Assembly (NCBI GenBank): GCA_017303735.1
Contig: JAFLCF010000116.1
Coordinates: 1 to 14,377, forward strand
From: Anaerolineae bacterium
Lineage (GTDB): Bacteria; Chloroflexota; Anaerolineae; Anaerolineales; Villigracilaceae
Direction of reading: 5' to 3'
DNA: 14,377 nucleotides
Shown here: positions 6,854 through 13,160 of the stretch, one piece after another
Numbering within the stretch: the first letter of the stretch is position 1
Layout: each line of letters opens with the position of its first letter
Program-made: the position numbers and the translations under genes
The notes under the pieces: generated by a model
Databases searched by the model: none
Told to the model about the DNA's origin: nothing
What the model saw: the letters and a program-made list of their open reading frames with translations, nothing else

Positions 6854-8422
6854 CTACTGATTCAAGCTGTGATAGATACTCTTCATTTGCTTGTAGATCT
6901 GCTTGAAAACTTCAAATCTGGATTCGTACACGGCTCTATTCTCAACCTTGGGTTGATACGCCCTTCGGAATTGGATCAACTCTGGAATATCGGCGAACTT
7001 AATTTCGCCCAAACCCACCGCCGCGATCCATGCCGCGCCGCGCGCATTGGCATATATGGGATCTGCTACCTGCTTGATCTCAACGTTCATTACATCTGCA
7101 AAGATCTGACACCACACATCTGATTGTGCTCCCCCACCGACGATGTTGATGCTATTCACTTTACGCCCAAGGAATTTTTCCACGGGCGAGAGCAGCCAGC
7201 GCGTGTTGTACGCAATGCCCTCCAAAAAGGCGCGGATGATATCCTCCCGTGTGGAGTTCAGCGACAAGTTATAAAGTCCGGCACGAAGCGTTTTATCTTC
7301 CACTGGCGCACGTTCACCCCAAATCCAGGGCGTGTACATCACTCCATTCGCCCCAGCAGGGACTCGGTTCGCGATCTGATCGAGCACCTTGAAAATATCC
7401 GGCACATCAGCTTCTTGCAGCAATTCATCCTTGTGATAGATGATGTTGTCGCGCAAGAACGTGAGGTTACCGCCCGCCGTCGCCTGCAACGCCGTGAGCA
7501 GATAACGCCCCGGCACTGCGCACGGAATGGACGCCATGCTCGAAGCCACATCCGTTTTCTTGAACGGCACATGCGCCGCCATCCAGGAAGAGGTGCCAAT
7601 ATAAAGATGCAACGCGTAATCATTTACTGCACCCGCACCGATTGCCGCCGCCGTGTTATCGATCGCACCCGCCACCACTTTCACATTCGATGACAACCCC
7701 AACGCATTGGCAACATCGCTGCGAAGGTTGCCAATAACCTTTGTGCAAGCAACCACTTCAGGCAACTTCTCGCGGTCAATGCCTAGTGAGCGGATCAACG
7801 AATCATCATAATAAATCGCATCAGGGTTGCGATTATCTGTAACCCACGAAGTGACAATCGAATCAAAACTTGCCACGAACTCACCAGTCAATCGCAAGTT
7901 GATGTAATCGAGCACGTTTAAAAACTTATATGTCTTCTTGTAAACCTCTGGCATGGTATCACGGATGAAAAGCATGTGTGCTGCCGGGTCTTTGCCAGTC
8001 ATGGAGGGCATGCCGCCTGTGAGGCTCACAAAACGCAACACGTTCGAAATCCCTACGCCGTCGATGTTGATCAGCCCGCCGATTTGTTTTTTCAAATTCG
8101 CCGCGCCGCGCATGTCCATCCAAAGAATGGCATTGCCGAGGGCGTTACCATCTTTATCAACCGCCACCGTCCCCTCACCCTGCGTGGACGCACACACTGC
8201 GATCACGTTCGCACCCTGATTCTTTTTCATCAACCTACCCGCCGCAGACAGAAACGCCTGCCACCATTCCTCCGGTGATTGCTCCGCGCCGCCATCTGGC
8301 GTGAGAATCAAGCGCACAGCCTCAGCTTCCCAGCCTAGTACATTTCCGTTGACAGAGATCAGCGCTACTTTCATGCCGGAGGTGCCGAGGTCAATTGCGA
8401 GAATCAGTTTTTCTTGGGTCAT
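6854..8422 (-). CDS. FGGY-family carbohydrate kinase (xylulokinase-like)
   Basis: 522 residues, in the usual range for the FGGY family. 'ILAIDLGTSGMKVALI' (7-22) is the ATPase phosphate-1 motif with D11. 'WMDMRG' (101-106) follows the N-domain and 'GAIDNTAAAIGAGA' (252-265) carries the likely catalytic base D255. The C-terminal domain has 'FLEGIAYNTRWLL' and the adenosine-binding 'NIVGGGAQSDVWCQIFADV'. FGGY enzymes phosphorylate ketoses such as xylulose, ribulose and fuculose, or polyols such as glycerol. With the class II aldolase of the same cluster, the expected product is a ketose 1-phosphate or a related ester. ATG 8422 is preceded by purine-rich GAGAAACA. The gene is separated from the transporter gene by a 71-bp palindromic element. 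The exact substrate is not identifiable. Confidence 0.9.
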   Translation of the reverse strand: MTQEKLILAIDLGTSGMKVALISVNGNVLGWEAEAVRLILTPDGGAEQSPEEWWQAFLSAAGRLMKKNQGANVIAVCASTQGEGTVAVDKDGNALGNAILWMDMRGAANLKKQIGGLINIDGVGISNVLRFVSLTGGMPSMTGKDPAAHMLFIRDTMPEVYKKTYKFLNVLDYINLRLTGEFVASFDSIVTSWVTDNRNPDAIYYDDSLIRSLGIDREKLPEVVACTKVIGNLRSDVANALGLSSNVKVVAGAIDNTAAAIGAGAVNDYALHLYIGTSSWMAAHVPFKKTDVASSMASIPCAVPGRYLLTALQATAGGNLTFLRDNIIYHKDELLQEADVPDIFKVLDQIANRVPAGANGVMYTPWIWGERAPVEDKTLRAGLYNLSLNSTREDIIRAFLEGIAYNTRWLLSPVEKFLGRKVNSINIVGGGAQSDVWCQIFADVMNVEIKQVADPIYANARGAAWIAAVGLGEIKFADIPELIQFRRAYQPKVENRAVYESRFEVFKQIYKQMKSIYHSLNQ

Positions 8423-8444
8423 TGTTTCTCTTCTACATATTAAT

Positions 8445-8515
8445 TGTCACCCTGAGCGACAGCGAAGGGTCTCTACGATTATCTTAGAGATGCTTCGCTA
8501 TCGCTCAGCATGACA
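8445..8515. repeat. 71-bp imperfect palindrome (MITE/REP-like)
   Basis: Terminal arms 8445-8467 and 8493-8515 are inverted copies of 23 bp with three mismatches, beginning TGTCA and containing CTGAGCGA and AGCGAAG. An inner pair TCTCTA/TAGAGA (8470-8475 and 8485-8490) continues the stem, leaving a 9-nt loop. It fills most of the gap between the transporter and kinase genes of the - cluster. I recall near-identical CTGAGCGNAGCGAAG palindromes as dispersed repeats in many bacterial genomes. Confidence 0.8.
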
Positions 8516-8525
8516 TGAAAAAAAA

Positions 8526-9725
8526 TTATTTCTGTGGGTCTTTCATTTGGGTCACAAGCGCGGCGCTCACAACCACTAAGCCAATTGCTAATAACAACGC
8601 AGGCGTAAACGAGCCGTCAGCCGTCTTCAACGCTTCCATGATGTACACGAACACCACCGACGCCTGACCAAACAATTGTATCAAGCCATTCGAAGTTCCT
8701 TCAGGAGTCGGCTGGGTCACTTCGGATGCGTATTGCATCCCAATCGGACTGGTGCTCACGAGGAAGAATCCCATGGCAAAGGCAGAGACGAATAACAGCC
8801 ATCCAGTAGTGGCAAAAGCCAAACCGACCAAGCCGGGAATCGCCAACAACATGCCTGCCAAAATATAAGGCTGACGTTTACGAGTCTTATCCGAAAACGG
8901 CGGGATGATAACAGCGCCCAACACGCCACCCACCAACATCAACGCGCCGAGCGTGCCCGCATCGCTCGGCGTAAACCCACGCGGACGGATGATATTTTCC
9001 ACCCAGGTGGTGACGCCGTTGAAGATGCCTAAACCAACAAACGAAACAAACAAATACAACCAAAACGACTTGACCGTGAAAGCGTGCTTCAAGCCATCCA
9101 GCATCAAGGCGCGGACTTCGCTGCCTTCCGGCCCGGGAGGTGTGGGCGGAGTCTCTTTGGCGAAGATCAGGAACAACACTGAAGAAAATGCCGCAATACC
9201 GCCGTAGATCAACTGCACGGTTGGGATGGACATGGTTTCTGTCAGAGCAGGAGTCAACACCATGCCAAGTGCTGTACCGACCAAATTAGCAAGTGTGACT
9301 AGCCCAACTGCGGTGGCACGTTCTTCGATGGCAAACCAATTGGCAGGGACTTTCGTCCATGCATTGAGCAAGAAAGGTTGAGCCGCGGCAATGCCAATTG
9401 TGCTCCACAAAACGAGGGAGTAATTCGATCCAGCAAATCCGCGCAGAAGACCGAAAATCCCCATCATCACTGCACCGATGCTGACTGCTACTCGAAACCC
9501 GTAAGTATCAATCACCCATGAAACCGGGATGGAAAGCGGAATAAAAGCGATCATGAACGACATCGCCAGCAAGCCGATCTGTAAGTCGGTCACACCGTAA
9601 TAGGCAGCCGCTGGACCTGTGATCGGCGCATAGGTGATCCACAACATTTGGATGGTCAGGTTGATGAACATGAACACGCCCAACACCACCCAGCGATACC
9701 CGTAAAGTTTGAATTTGTCTGTCAT
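8526..9725 (-). CDS. MFS transporter, FLVCR/SLC49-like
   Basis: A 399-residue integral membrane protein with about 12 hydrophobic segments in two six-helix halves, split by a polar loop around 'KETPPTPPGPEGSEV'. 'YRWVVLGVFMFINLTIQMLW' begins TM1. 'PVSWVIDTYGFRVAVSIGA' is the TM2-3 loop, where 'D-x-x-G-F/R-x-x' replaces the classical MFS motif A. From memory the overall pattern, including 'AAAQPFLLNAWTKVPANWF', is closest to the FLVCR/SLC49-type subgroup, some of whose members move heme, choline or ethanolamine. The bacterial substrate is unknown; context suggests the compound degraded by the cluster. I chose ATG 9725 because AGGAG (9730-9734 on the - strand) lies just upstream. The open frame extends to 9812 only through a non-coding interspersed repeat. 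Confidence 0.85.
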   Translation of the reverse strand: MTDKFKLYGYRWVVLGVFMFINLTIQMLWITYAPITGPAAAYYGVTDLQIGLLAMSFMIAFIPLSIPVSWVIDTYGFRVAVSIGAVMMGIFGLLRGFAGSNYSLVLWSTIGIAAAQPFLLNAWTKVPANWFAIEERATAVGLVTLANLVGTALGMVLTPALTETMSIPTVQLIYGGIAAFSSVLFLIFAKETPPTPPGPEGSEVRALMLDGLKHAFTVKSFWLYLFVSFVGLGIFNGVTTWVENIIRPRGFTPSDAGTLGALMLVGGVLGAVIIPPFSDKTRKRQPYILAGMLLAIPGLVGLAFATTGWLLFVSAFAMGFFLVSTSPIGMQYASEVTQPTPEGTSNGLIQLFGQASVVFVYIMEALKTADGSFTPALLLAIGLVVVSAALVTQMKDPQK

Positions 9726-9750
9726 GATGCTCCTCATTAGTTCAGAATTC

Positions 9751-9810
9751 GCCACAGAGAACACCGAGAAAACCTTTAAGAATCTCTGTGACCTCTGTGG
9801 TCTCCGTGGC
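9751..9810. repeat. 60-bp inverted array of 9-bp CACAGAG-type units
   Basis: On the + strand two 9-bp units (GCCACAGAG, AACACCGAG) are followed by an AT-rich spacer (9770-9782) and then by three units in reverse orientation (on the - strand: GCCACGGAG, ACCACAGAG, GTCACAGAG). The two sides can pair imperfectly. It lies between the aminotransferase and transporter genes. When translated on the - strand it gives low-complexity 'FLKVFSVFSV'-type peptide, which should not be annotated as protein. Confidence 0.75.
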
Positions 9811-9818
9811 AAGGGTTT

Positions 9819-11264
9819 TTACACACAAGCCGCTAAAACGTTTTCAAATTTATTCAACGCGCTATCGATCACTTCATCTGTATCAGCCATGGACGTGTAC
9901 ATGCGCGAGCCAGCCAATGTGATCAGTCCCTGCGACATATACGCCGCACCCATCTCTTCGATCATGTGCTTGCGTGGCTTGAGTTCCTTCGCCAAACGAA
10001 TCGGATTACGCAAATCCAATAACATCACGCCCGAAGTTTCCAAATGCACAATCGAACCTTGGTTGTATGCCACGAATGGCAAGCCGTATTTTTCAATGAT
10101 GGCTTGCAAGCCCTTGGTGAGTCTGTCACCCGCTTTGCCAGCAATCACCGCTGCGTTCGTGCATTCCATCTCCAACAAAGAGTAATAACCCGCCACACAC
10201 GAAAGTGGGTTCGCAGAAAGCGTTCCGCCCACATAAGCACGTTCACCAATGCCGCCAATGCCTGCCGCAAAACGCGAAACGACTTCAGCACGTCCGCCCA
10301 CGCCGCCCGCCATGGGGTAACCGCCTGTGATGCATTTGCCGAACACCGTCAGGTCGGGCTTGACGCCGAAAAAGCCTTGAGCACCACCCAAGCCCACTCG
10401 AAAGCCAGTCACAACTTCGTCGAAGATAAGAAGCGCGCCGAACTCATCGCATAACTCACGGACTTTTTGATTGAAGTCAAATGGCACGGGGCGAGTCCCT
10501 GATTCCGGTCCCAACGGCTCGACGATCACCGCCGCGGTGCCGCCCCGCAGCCTGTTCAGCATGAGTTGACGTTTCAACGCCCCGAGACTGTTCGGGAAGA
10601 ACTCGCGAGTCGAAGCGCTTGCTCCACGCGGAATGCCCGTCGCTTCAAGCCGACCCGTGCCGGGCACATGCAAGCCATAGACCATCGGGTCGCTCCAGCC
10701 GTGATATGCGCCGCCGACCTTGATAACATATTTTTTCTTGGTGAACGCCCGTGCCGCGCGGACAGCCGCCATCACGCTCTCAGTGCCTGAGCCGAGCATG
10801 CGAAACATTTCCACTGCAGGCATGAAACGATTGACGAGCTCTGCCAATTTCAATTCGTATTCATGGAACAAACCGGTCACAGGTCCGCATTCGTTCAACA
10901 TCTCAAAAACTTTTTCACGCACGGGAGCGTAGTTACTGCCCAAAACAGTTGGACCACCCGCCTGCAAAAAGTCAATGTATTGATTGCCATCAGCATCCCA
11001 GAGATAGGCGCCGTCCGTTTTTTCGATGGCGATTGGGAAGGGATAATTGAACGCCAAGTTATGTTGCACCCCACCCGGAATGAACTTCTTGGCTTCGTCA
11101 GTAAGTTCTTTAGAGCGTTTGCATTGGGTGTCGAAATACCCCAAGAATTCCTGCATCTTCTCGCGCTTCACATGACGCATGGGCTGACTGACAAGGTTAT
11201 TCAGTTTTTTGTAGACTTCTTCTACATCATGATATTCACTTATTGCATATTTCTGTTCGGTCAT
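9819..11264 (-). CDS. Class III PLP aminotransferase, HemL-like
   Basis: 481 residues. The fold-type I PLP pattern is complete: 'GSGTESVMAAVRAAR' (158-172) binds the PLP phosphate, 'YHGW' (187-190) stacks on the ring, 'LLIFDEVVTGFR' (278-289) carries D282, and K310 in 'VFGKCITGGYPMAG' is the Schiff-base lysine. 'SKELTDEAKKFIPGGV' (51-66) matches the N terminus of glutamate-1-semialdehyde aminomutase (HemL). This protein therefore has about 50 extra residues before it. Class III enzymes move amino groups at omega or non-alpha positions. With aldolase and kinase neighbours, a role in heme synthesis is unlikely; transamination of an amino-polyol, amino-sugar or aldehyde is more plausible. ATG 11264 is 1 nt after the aldolase stop and has a GGTGA 6 nt upstream. 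GTG codons at 11276 and 11273 are alternatives. Confidence 0.85.
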   Translation of the reverse strand: MTEQKYAISEYHDVEEVYKKLNNLVSQPMRHVKREKMQEFLGYFDTQCKRSKELTDEAKKFIPGGVQHNLAFNYPFPIAIEKTDGAYLWDADGNQYIDFLQAGGPTVLGSNYAPVREKVFEMLNECGPVTGLFHEYELKLAELVNRFMPAVEMFRMLGSGTESVMAAVRAARAFTKKKYVIKVGGAYHGWSDPMVYGLHVPGTGRLEATGIPRGASASTREFFPNSLGALKRQLMLNRLRGGTAAVIVEPLGPESGTRPVPFDFNQKVRELCDEFGALLIFDEVVTGFRVGLGGAQGFFGVKPDLTVFGKCITGGYPMAGGVGGRAEVVSRFAAGIGGIGERAYVGGTLSANPLSCVAGYYSLLEMECTNAAVIAGKAGDRLTKGLQAIIEKYGLPFVAYNQGSIVHLETSGVMLLDLRNPIRLAKELKPRKHMIEEMGAAYMSQGLITLAGSRMYTSMADTDEVIDSALNKFENVLAACV

Positions 11265-11265
11265 T

Positions 11266-11952
11266 CTATTCACCACTTTTTACTTCTTCACCCTTTTCAG
11301 TTTTTTTCTGGTCTTTGCGCAGCTTGGCAAAGGCGATCTCACGCACAGCCAACGGAATTTTGCTGATCTTCTTCTCGGTGCAAATTGCCAGCAAATACGC
11401 CATGGCGCACTTCTCAAGAATTTCCACGTTATGCACAGCACGTTCCATGTCATGACCAAAGACCAACGCTCCATGATTTTGCATCATGAAGGCATTATTA
11501 TGGTTCTTCACATGCTTTGCGACGGTACTCTTCAGCATGCCTGTTCCAGAAGGAGCATATGGAATGATCTCCACGCTGCGCCCGAGAAAACGTGCCTGCT
11601 CATCGAACAGAGCTGGGATCGGTGACTTGATCAAGGTCAACGCGCTGGTATAGACCTGATGCGTGTGAACAATGGCATTCACATCCCCGCGTACTTGATA
11701 CACCGCCCCATGCATCGCGGACTCGACTGAAGGCTTGAGGTGTCCTTCGAGCATGTTCAAGTCAAAATCCAAAATGCAGACGTCTTCCGGCGTCATCTTC
11801 ATATAGTCATAATTCGATGGTGTGATGGCAAATGCATTTTGTCCCATCACCCGCAGAGACAAATTCCCACCCGTCGCCATCAAAAAACCTTTGCGCACCA
11901 ATTCGTGTGCGGTTTCAACGATCAATTTTTTTTCAGAGTCAAAACTTCCCAT
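11266..11952 (-). CDS. Class II aldolase (L-fuculose-phosphate aldolase-like)
   Basis: 228 residues, slightly longer than E. coli FucA (215). 'ATGGNLSLR' (26-34) and 'ITPSNYDY' (43-50) form the phosphate site. 'PSVESAMHGAVYQ' (74-86) carries E77, the catalytic base equivalent to FucA E73. H96 and H98 in 'VHTH' and H160 in 'MQNHGALVFG' are the zinc ligands. The family splits ketose 1-phosphates into DHAP and an aldehyde, or acts as an epimerase or decarboxylase. The charged tail after about residue 200 is extra. I chose ATG 11952 because GAGGAAG (11959-11965 on the - strand) sits 6 nt upstream. The in-frame GTG at 11967 would overlap that ribosome site. It is the first gene of the - cluster and reads from the divergent promoter shared with tetR. 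Confidence 0.88.
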   Translation of the reverse strand: MGSFDSEKKLIVETAHELVRKGFLMATGGNLSLRVMGQNAFAITPSNYDYMKMTPEDVCILDFDLNMLEGHLKPSVESAMHGAVYQVRGDVNAIVHTHQVYTSALTLIKSPIPALFDEQARFLGRSVEIIPYAPSGTGMLKSTVAKHVKNHNNAFMMQNHGALVFGHDMERAVHNVEILEKCAMAYLLAICTEKKISKIPLAVREIAFAKLRKDQKKTEKGEEVKSGE

Positions 11953-11969
11953 AGAATTCTTCCTCACAA

Positions 11970-11984
11970 CTAGACAGTGTCCAG
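11970..11984. promoter_or_regulatory. Proposed TetR operator O1
   Basis: CTAGACAGTGTCCAG is a 15-bp palindrome with one mismatched pair around a central G. It is followed by ATTTT, like the second copy 30 bp away. It lies just downstream of the -10 box of the - strand promoter, over its expected transcription start. Confidence 0.65.
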
Positions 11985-12013
11985 ATTTTAGGTCACAATC
12001 TTGACGGTGTCAA
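11985..12013 (-). promoter_or_regulatory. Sigma-70-type promoter for the aldolase cluster
   Basis: On the - strand, TTGACA (12008-12013) is followed after exactly 17 bp by TAAAAT (11985-11990). This is a full-consensus -35 with a one-mismatch -10. The expected start of transcription is near 11978, leaving a leader of about 25 nt that contains the aldolase Shine-Dalgarno sequence. Confidence 0.7.
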
Positions 12014-12014
12014 G
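12000..12014. promoter_or_regulatory. Proposed TetR operator O2, shared -35 region
   Basis: CTTGACGGTGTCAAG is a 15-bp palindrome with one mismatched pair next to the centre. Its left arm contains the + strand -35 (TTGACG) and its right arm, read on the other strand, contains the - strand -35 (TTGACA). A protein bound here would block both promoters. Like O1 it is followed by ATTTT. Confidence 0.68.
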
Positions 12015-12029
12015 ATTTTCGCTTAATAT
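12001..12029 (+). promoter_or_regulatory. Sigma-70-type promoter for tetR
   Basis: TTGACG (12001-12006), a 17-bp spacer and TAATAT (12024-12029) match sigma-70 consensus closely. The -10 box ends only 6 nt before the ATG at 12036, so transcription probably starts at or within a base or two of the start codon. No Shine-Dalgarno sequence is present. Confidence 0.68.
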
Positions 12030-12035
12030 CCACCC

Positions 12036-12632
12036 ATGCCGAAAAAATATCACCACGGAGATCTAAAGAACGCCCTCATTCAAGCCGGGGTCGAGATCCT
12101 GGCAAAAGAAGGCGTGGATGGATTAAGTCTGCGCAAGGTGGCACAGCATGCGGGCGTGAGTCACTCCGCGCCGTATGCGCACTTCCCCGATAAACAGTCG
12201 CTCATTGCGGCAATATCCACCGAAGGCTTCAACCAGCTCTACACCGAGTTGGAAGCGGCGATATCCCCCTACTCAAAAAACCCAAAGAAGCAACTCCTCG
12301 AAGGTGCTAAGGCATATGTCCGTTTTGCAGAAGAGAATACCGATACTTTCAAGATTATGTTCTCGGGTGTGTTGGAAAAAGAAAAGGATTATCCATCCTT
12401 TGTGGAAATTTCAAGCAAAACGTTCAAACTGGTCGTGGAAGTTGTCCAAGCTTGTCAAAATGCTGGCATATTACCTTCGGCTCCTGCAGACTTGATGGCT
12501 GTCTCTGTTTGGGGGCAAGTCCATGGCATTGTGGCGCTGGCACTGGAAGGACAAATCTCTCACACCGTACTTGAGAAAAAGAATATTGAGAACATTGTCA
12601 CCTTCGCCATTGAGCAGATTCTTATCGCCTGA
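12036..12632 (+). CDS. TetR/AcrR-family transcriptional regulator
   Basis: 198 residues, standard for the family. The N-terminal DNA-binding domain shows 'HGDLKNALIQAGVEILAKEG' (helix 1) and a helix-turn-helix, 'LSLRKVAQHAGVSHSAPYAHFPDKQSL' in outline (about residues 30-56). The C-terminal part (from about 75) is an all-helical ligand and dimer domain with 'VWGQVHGIVALALEGQI', which resembles the TetR C-terminal type with a W-x-x-x-H-G motif. TetR proteins bind palindromic operators as dimers and usually release DNA on ligand binding. Two matched palindromes lie immediately upstream, over its own promoter and the divergent aldolase promoter, so autorepression and control of the - cluster are likely. 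The ligand is unknown. Translation probably starts on a leaderless mRNA. Confidence 0.9.
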   Translation: MPKKYHHGDLKNALIQAGVEILAKEGVDGLSLRKVAQHAGVSHSAPYAHFPDKQSLIAAISTEGFNQLYTELEAAISPYSKNPKKQLLEGAKAYVRFAEENTDTFKIMFSGVLEKEKDYPSFVEISSKTFKLVVEVVQACQNAGILPSAPADLMAVSVWGQVHGIVALALEGQISHTVLEKKNIENIVTFAIEQILIA

Positions 12633-12660
12633 ACAAATTCGAGAAACGCAGGTTGGCAAC

Positions 12661-13155
12661 ATGAATGTACGTTTTTTTATTGTGATGGGTGTTTCAGGGT
12701 GCGGCAAATCCAGCGTTGGAAAGTCTCTTGCGGAACATTTGGGATGGGATTTTTACGATGCCGATGATTTTCATCCCCGTGAGAATGTCTTAAAAATGAC
12801 CAATGGGATTCCACTTGACGATTCAGACCGCGCTCCTTGGCTTGCTTCACTAAACGATTTGATCTCATCTTCTCTGAAAGCGAATCGACCAGGCGTTCTG
12901 GCATGCTCTGCTTTAAAAGAACGCTATCGCCAAGAGCTCACAAAAAATACCGATGGCGTACAGCTTGTTTATCTCAAAGGGAGTTACGACCTGATCTGGT
13001 CTCGCATGAAAAAACGGGTGGATCACTACATGCAGCCGCATATGCTCAAAAGTCAATTTGAGGCGCTCGAAGAACCGACAAATGCTCGTACGATCGAAAT
13101 ATCAATGCCGCTCAATGAGATCGTGCAAAAGATAATTTCAGATATTTCCAGGTAA
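12661..13155 (+). CDS. gntK: Gluconokinase, GntK/IdnK type
   Basis: 164 residues, close to the usual GntK length of about 175. 'MGVSGCGKSSVG' (9-20) is the Walker A loop. 'FYDADDFHPRENVLKMTNGIPLDDSDRAPWL' in its shorter elements (DADDFHP, KM-x-x-GIPL, D-x-DR-x-PWL) is the gluconate-binding and lid region typical of GntK. 'ACSALKERYR' (81-90) and 'HYMQPHMLKSQFEALEEP' follow. The enzyme converts D-gluconate and ATP to 6-phosphogluconate, which feeds the pentose phosphate or Entner-Doudoroff pathway, in the cytoplasm. The frame opens earlier, inside tetR, but conservation begins at ATG 12661. It is 28 bp behind tetR and on the same strand, so it is probably co-transcribed and under the same operator control. 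Confidence 0.92.
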   Translation: MNVRFFIVMGVSGCGKSSVGKSLAEHLGWDFYDADDFHPRENVLKMTNGIPLDDSDRAPWLASLNDLISSSLKANRPGVLACSALKERYRQELTKNTDGVQLVYLKGSYDLIWSRMKKRVDHYMQPHMLKSQFEALEEPTNARTIEISMPLNEIVQKIISDISR

Positions 13156-13160
13156 AAAGA

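Noticed and set aside
7124..7693. Open + strand frame within the FGGY kinase gene
   Set aside because: The arginine- and histidine-rich translation has no motifs, and the - strand kinase is well supported across the whole stretch.
9709..10185. Open + strand frame covering the 9-bp repeat and the aminotransferase 3' end
   Set aside because: It is a shadow of the repeat and of the conserved aminotransferase, and it lacks a ribosome site.
9819..11264. Annotation as hemL (glutamate-1-semialdehyde aminomutase)
   Set aside because: The N-terminal extension and the aldolase/kinase/transporter context argue against a tetrapyrrole role, and no other heme genes are nearby.
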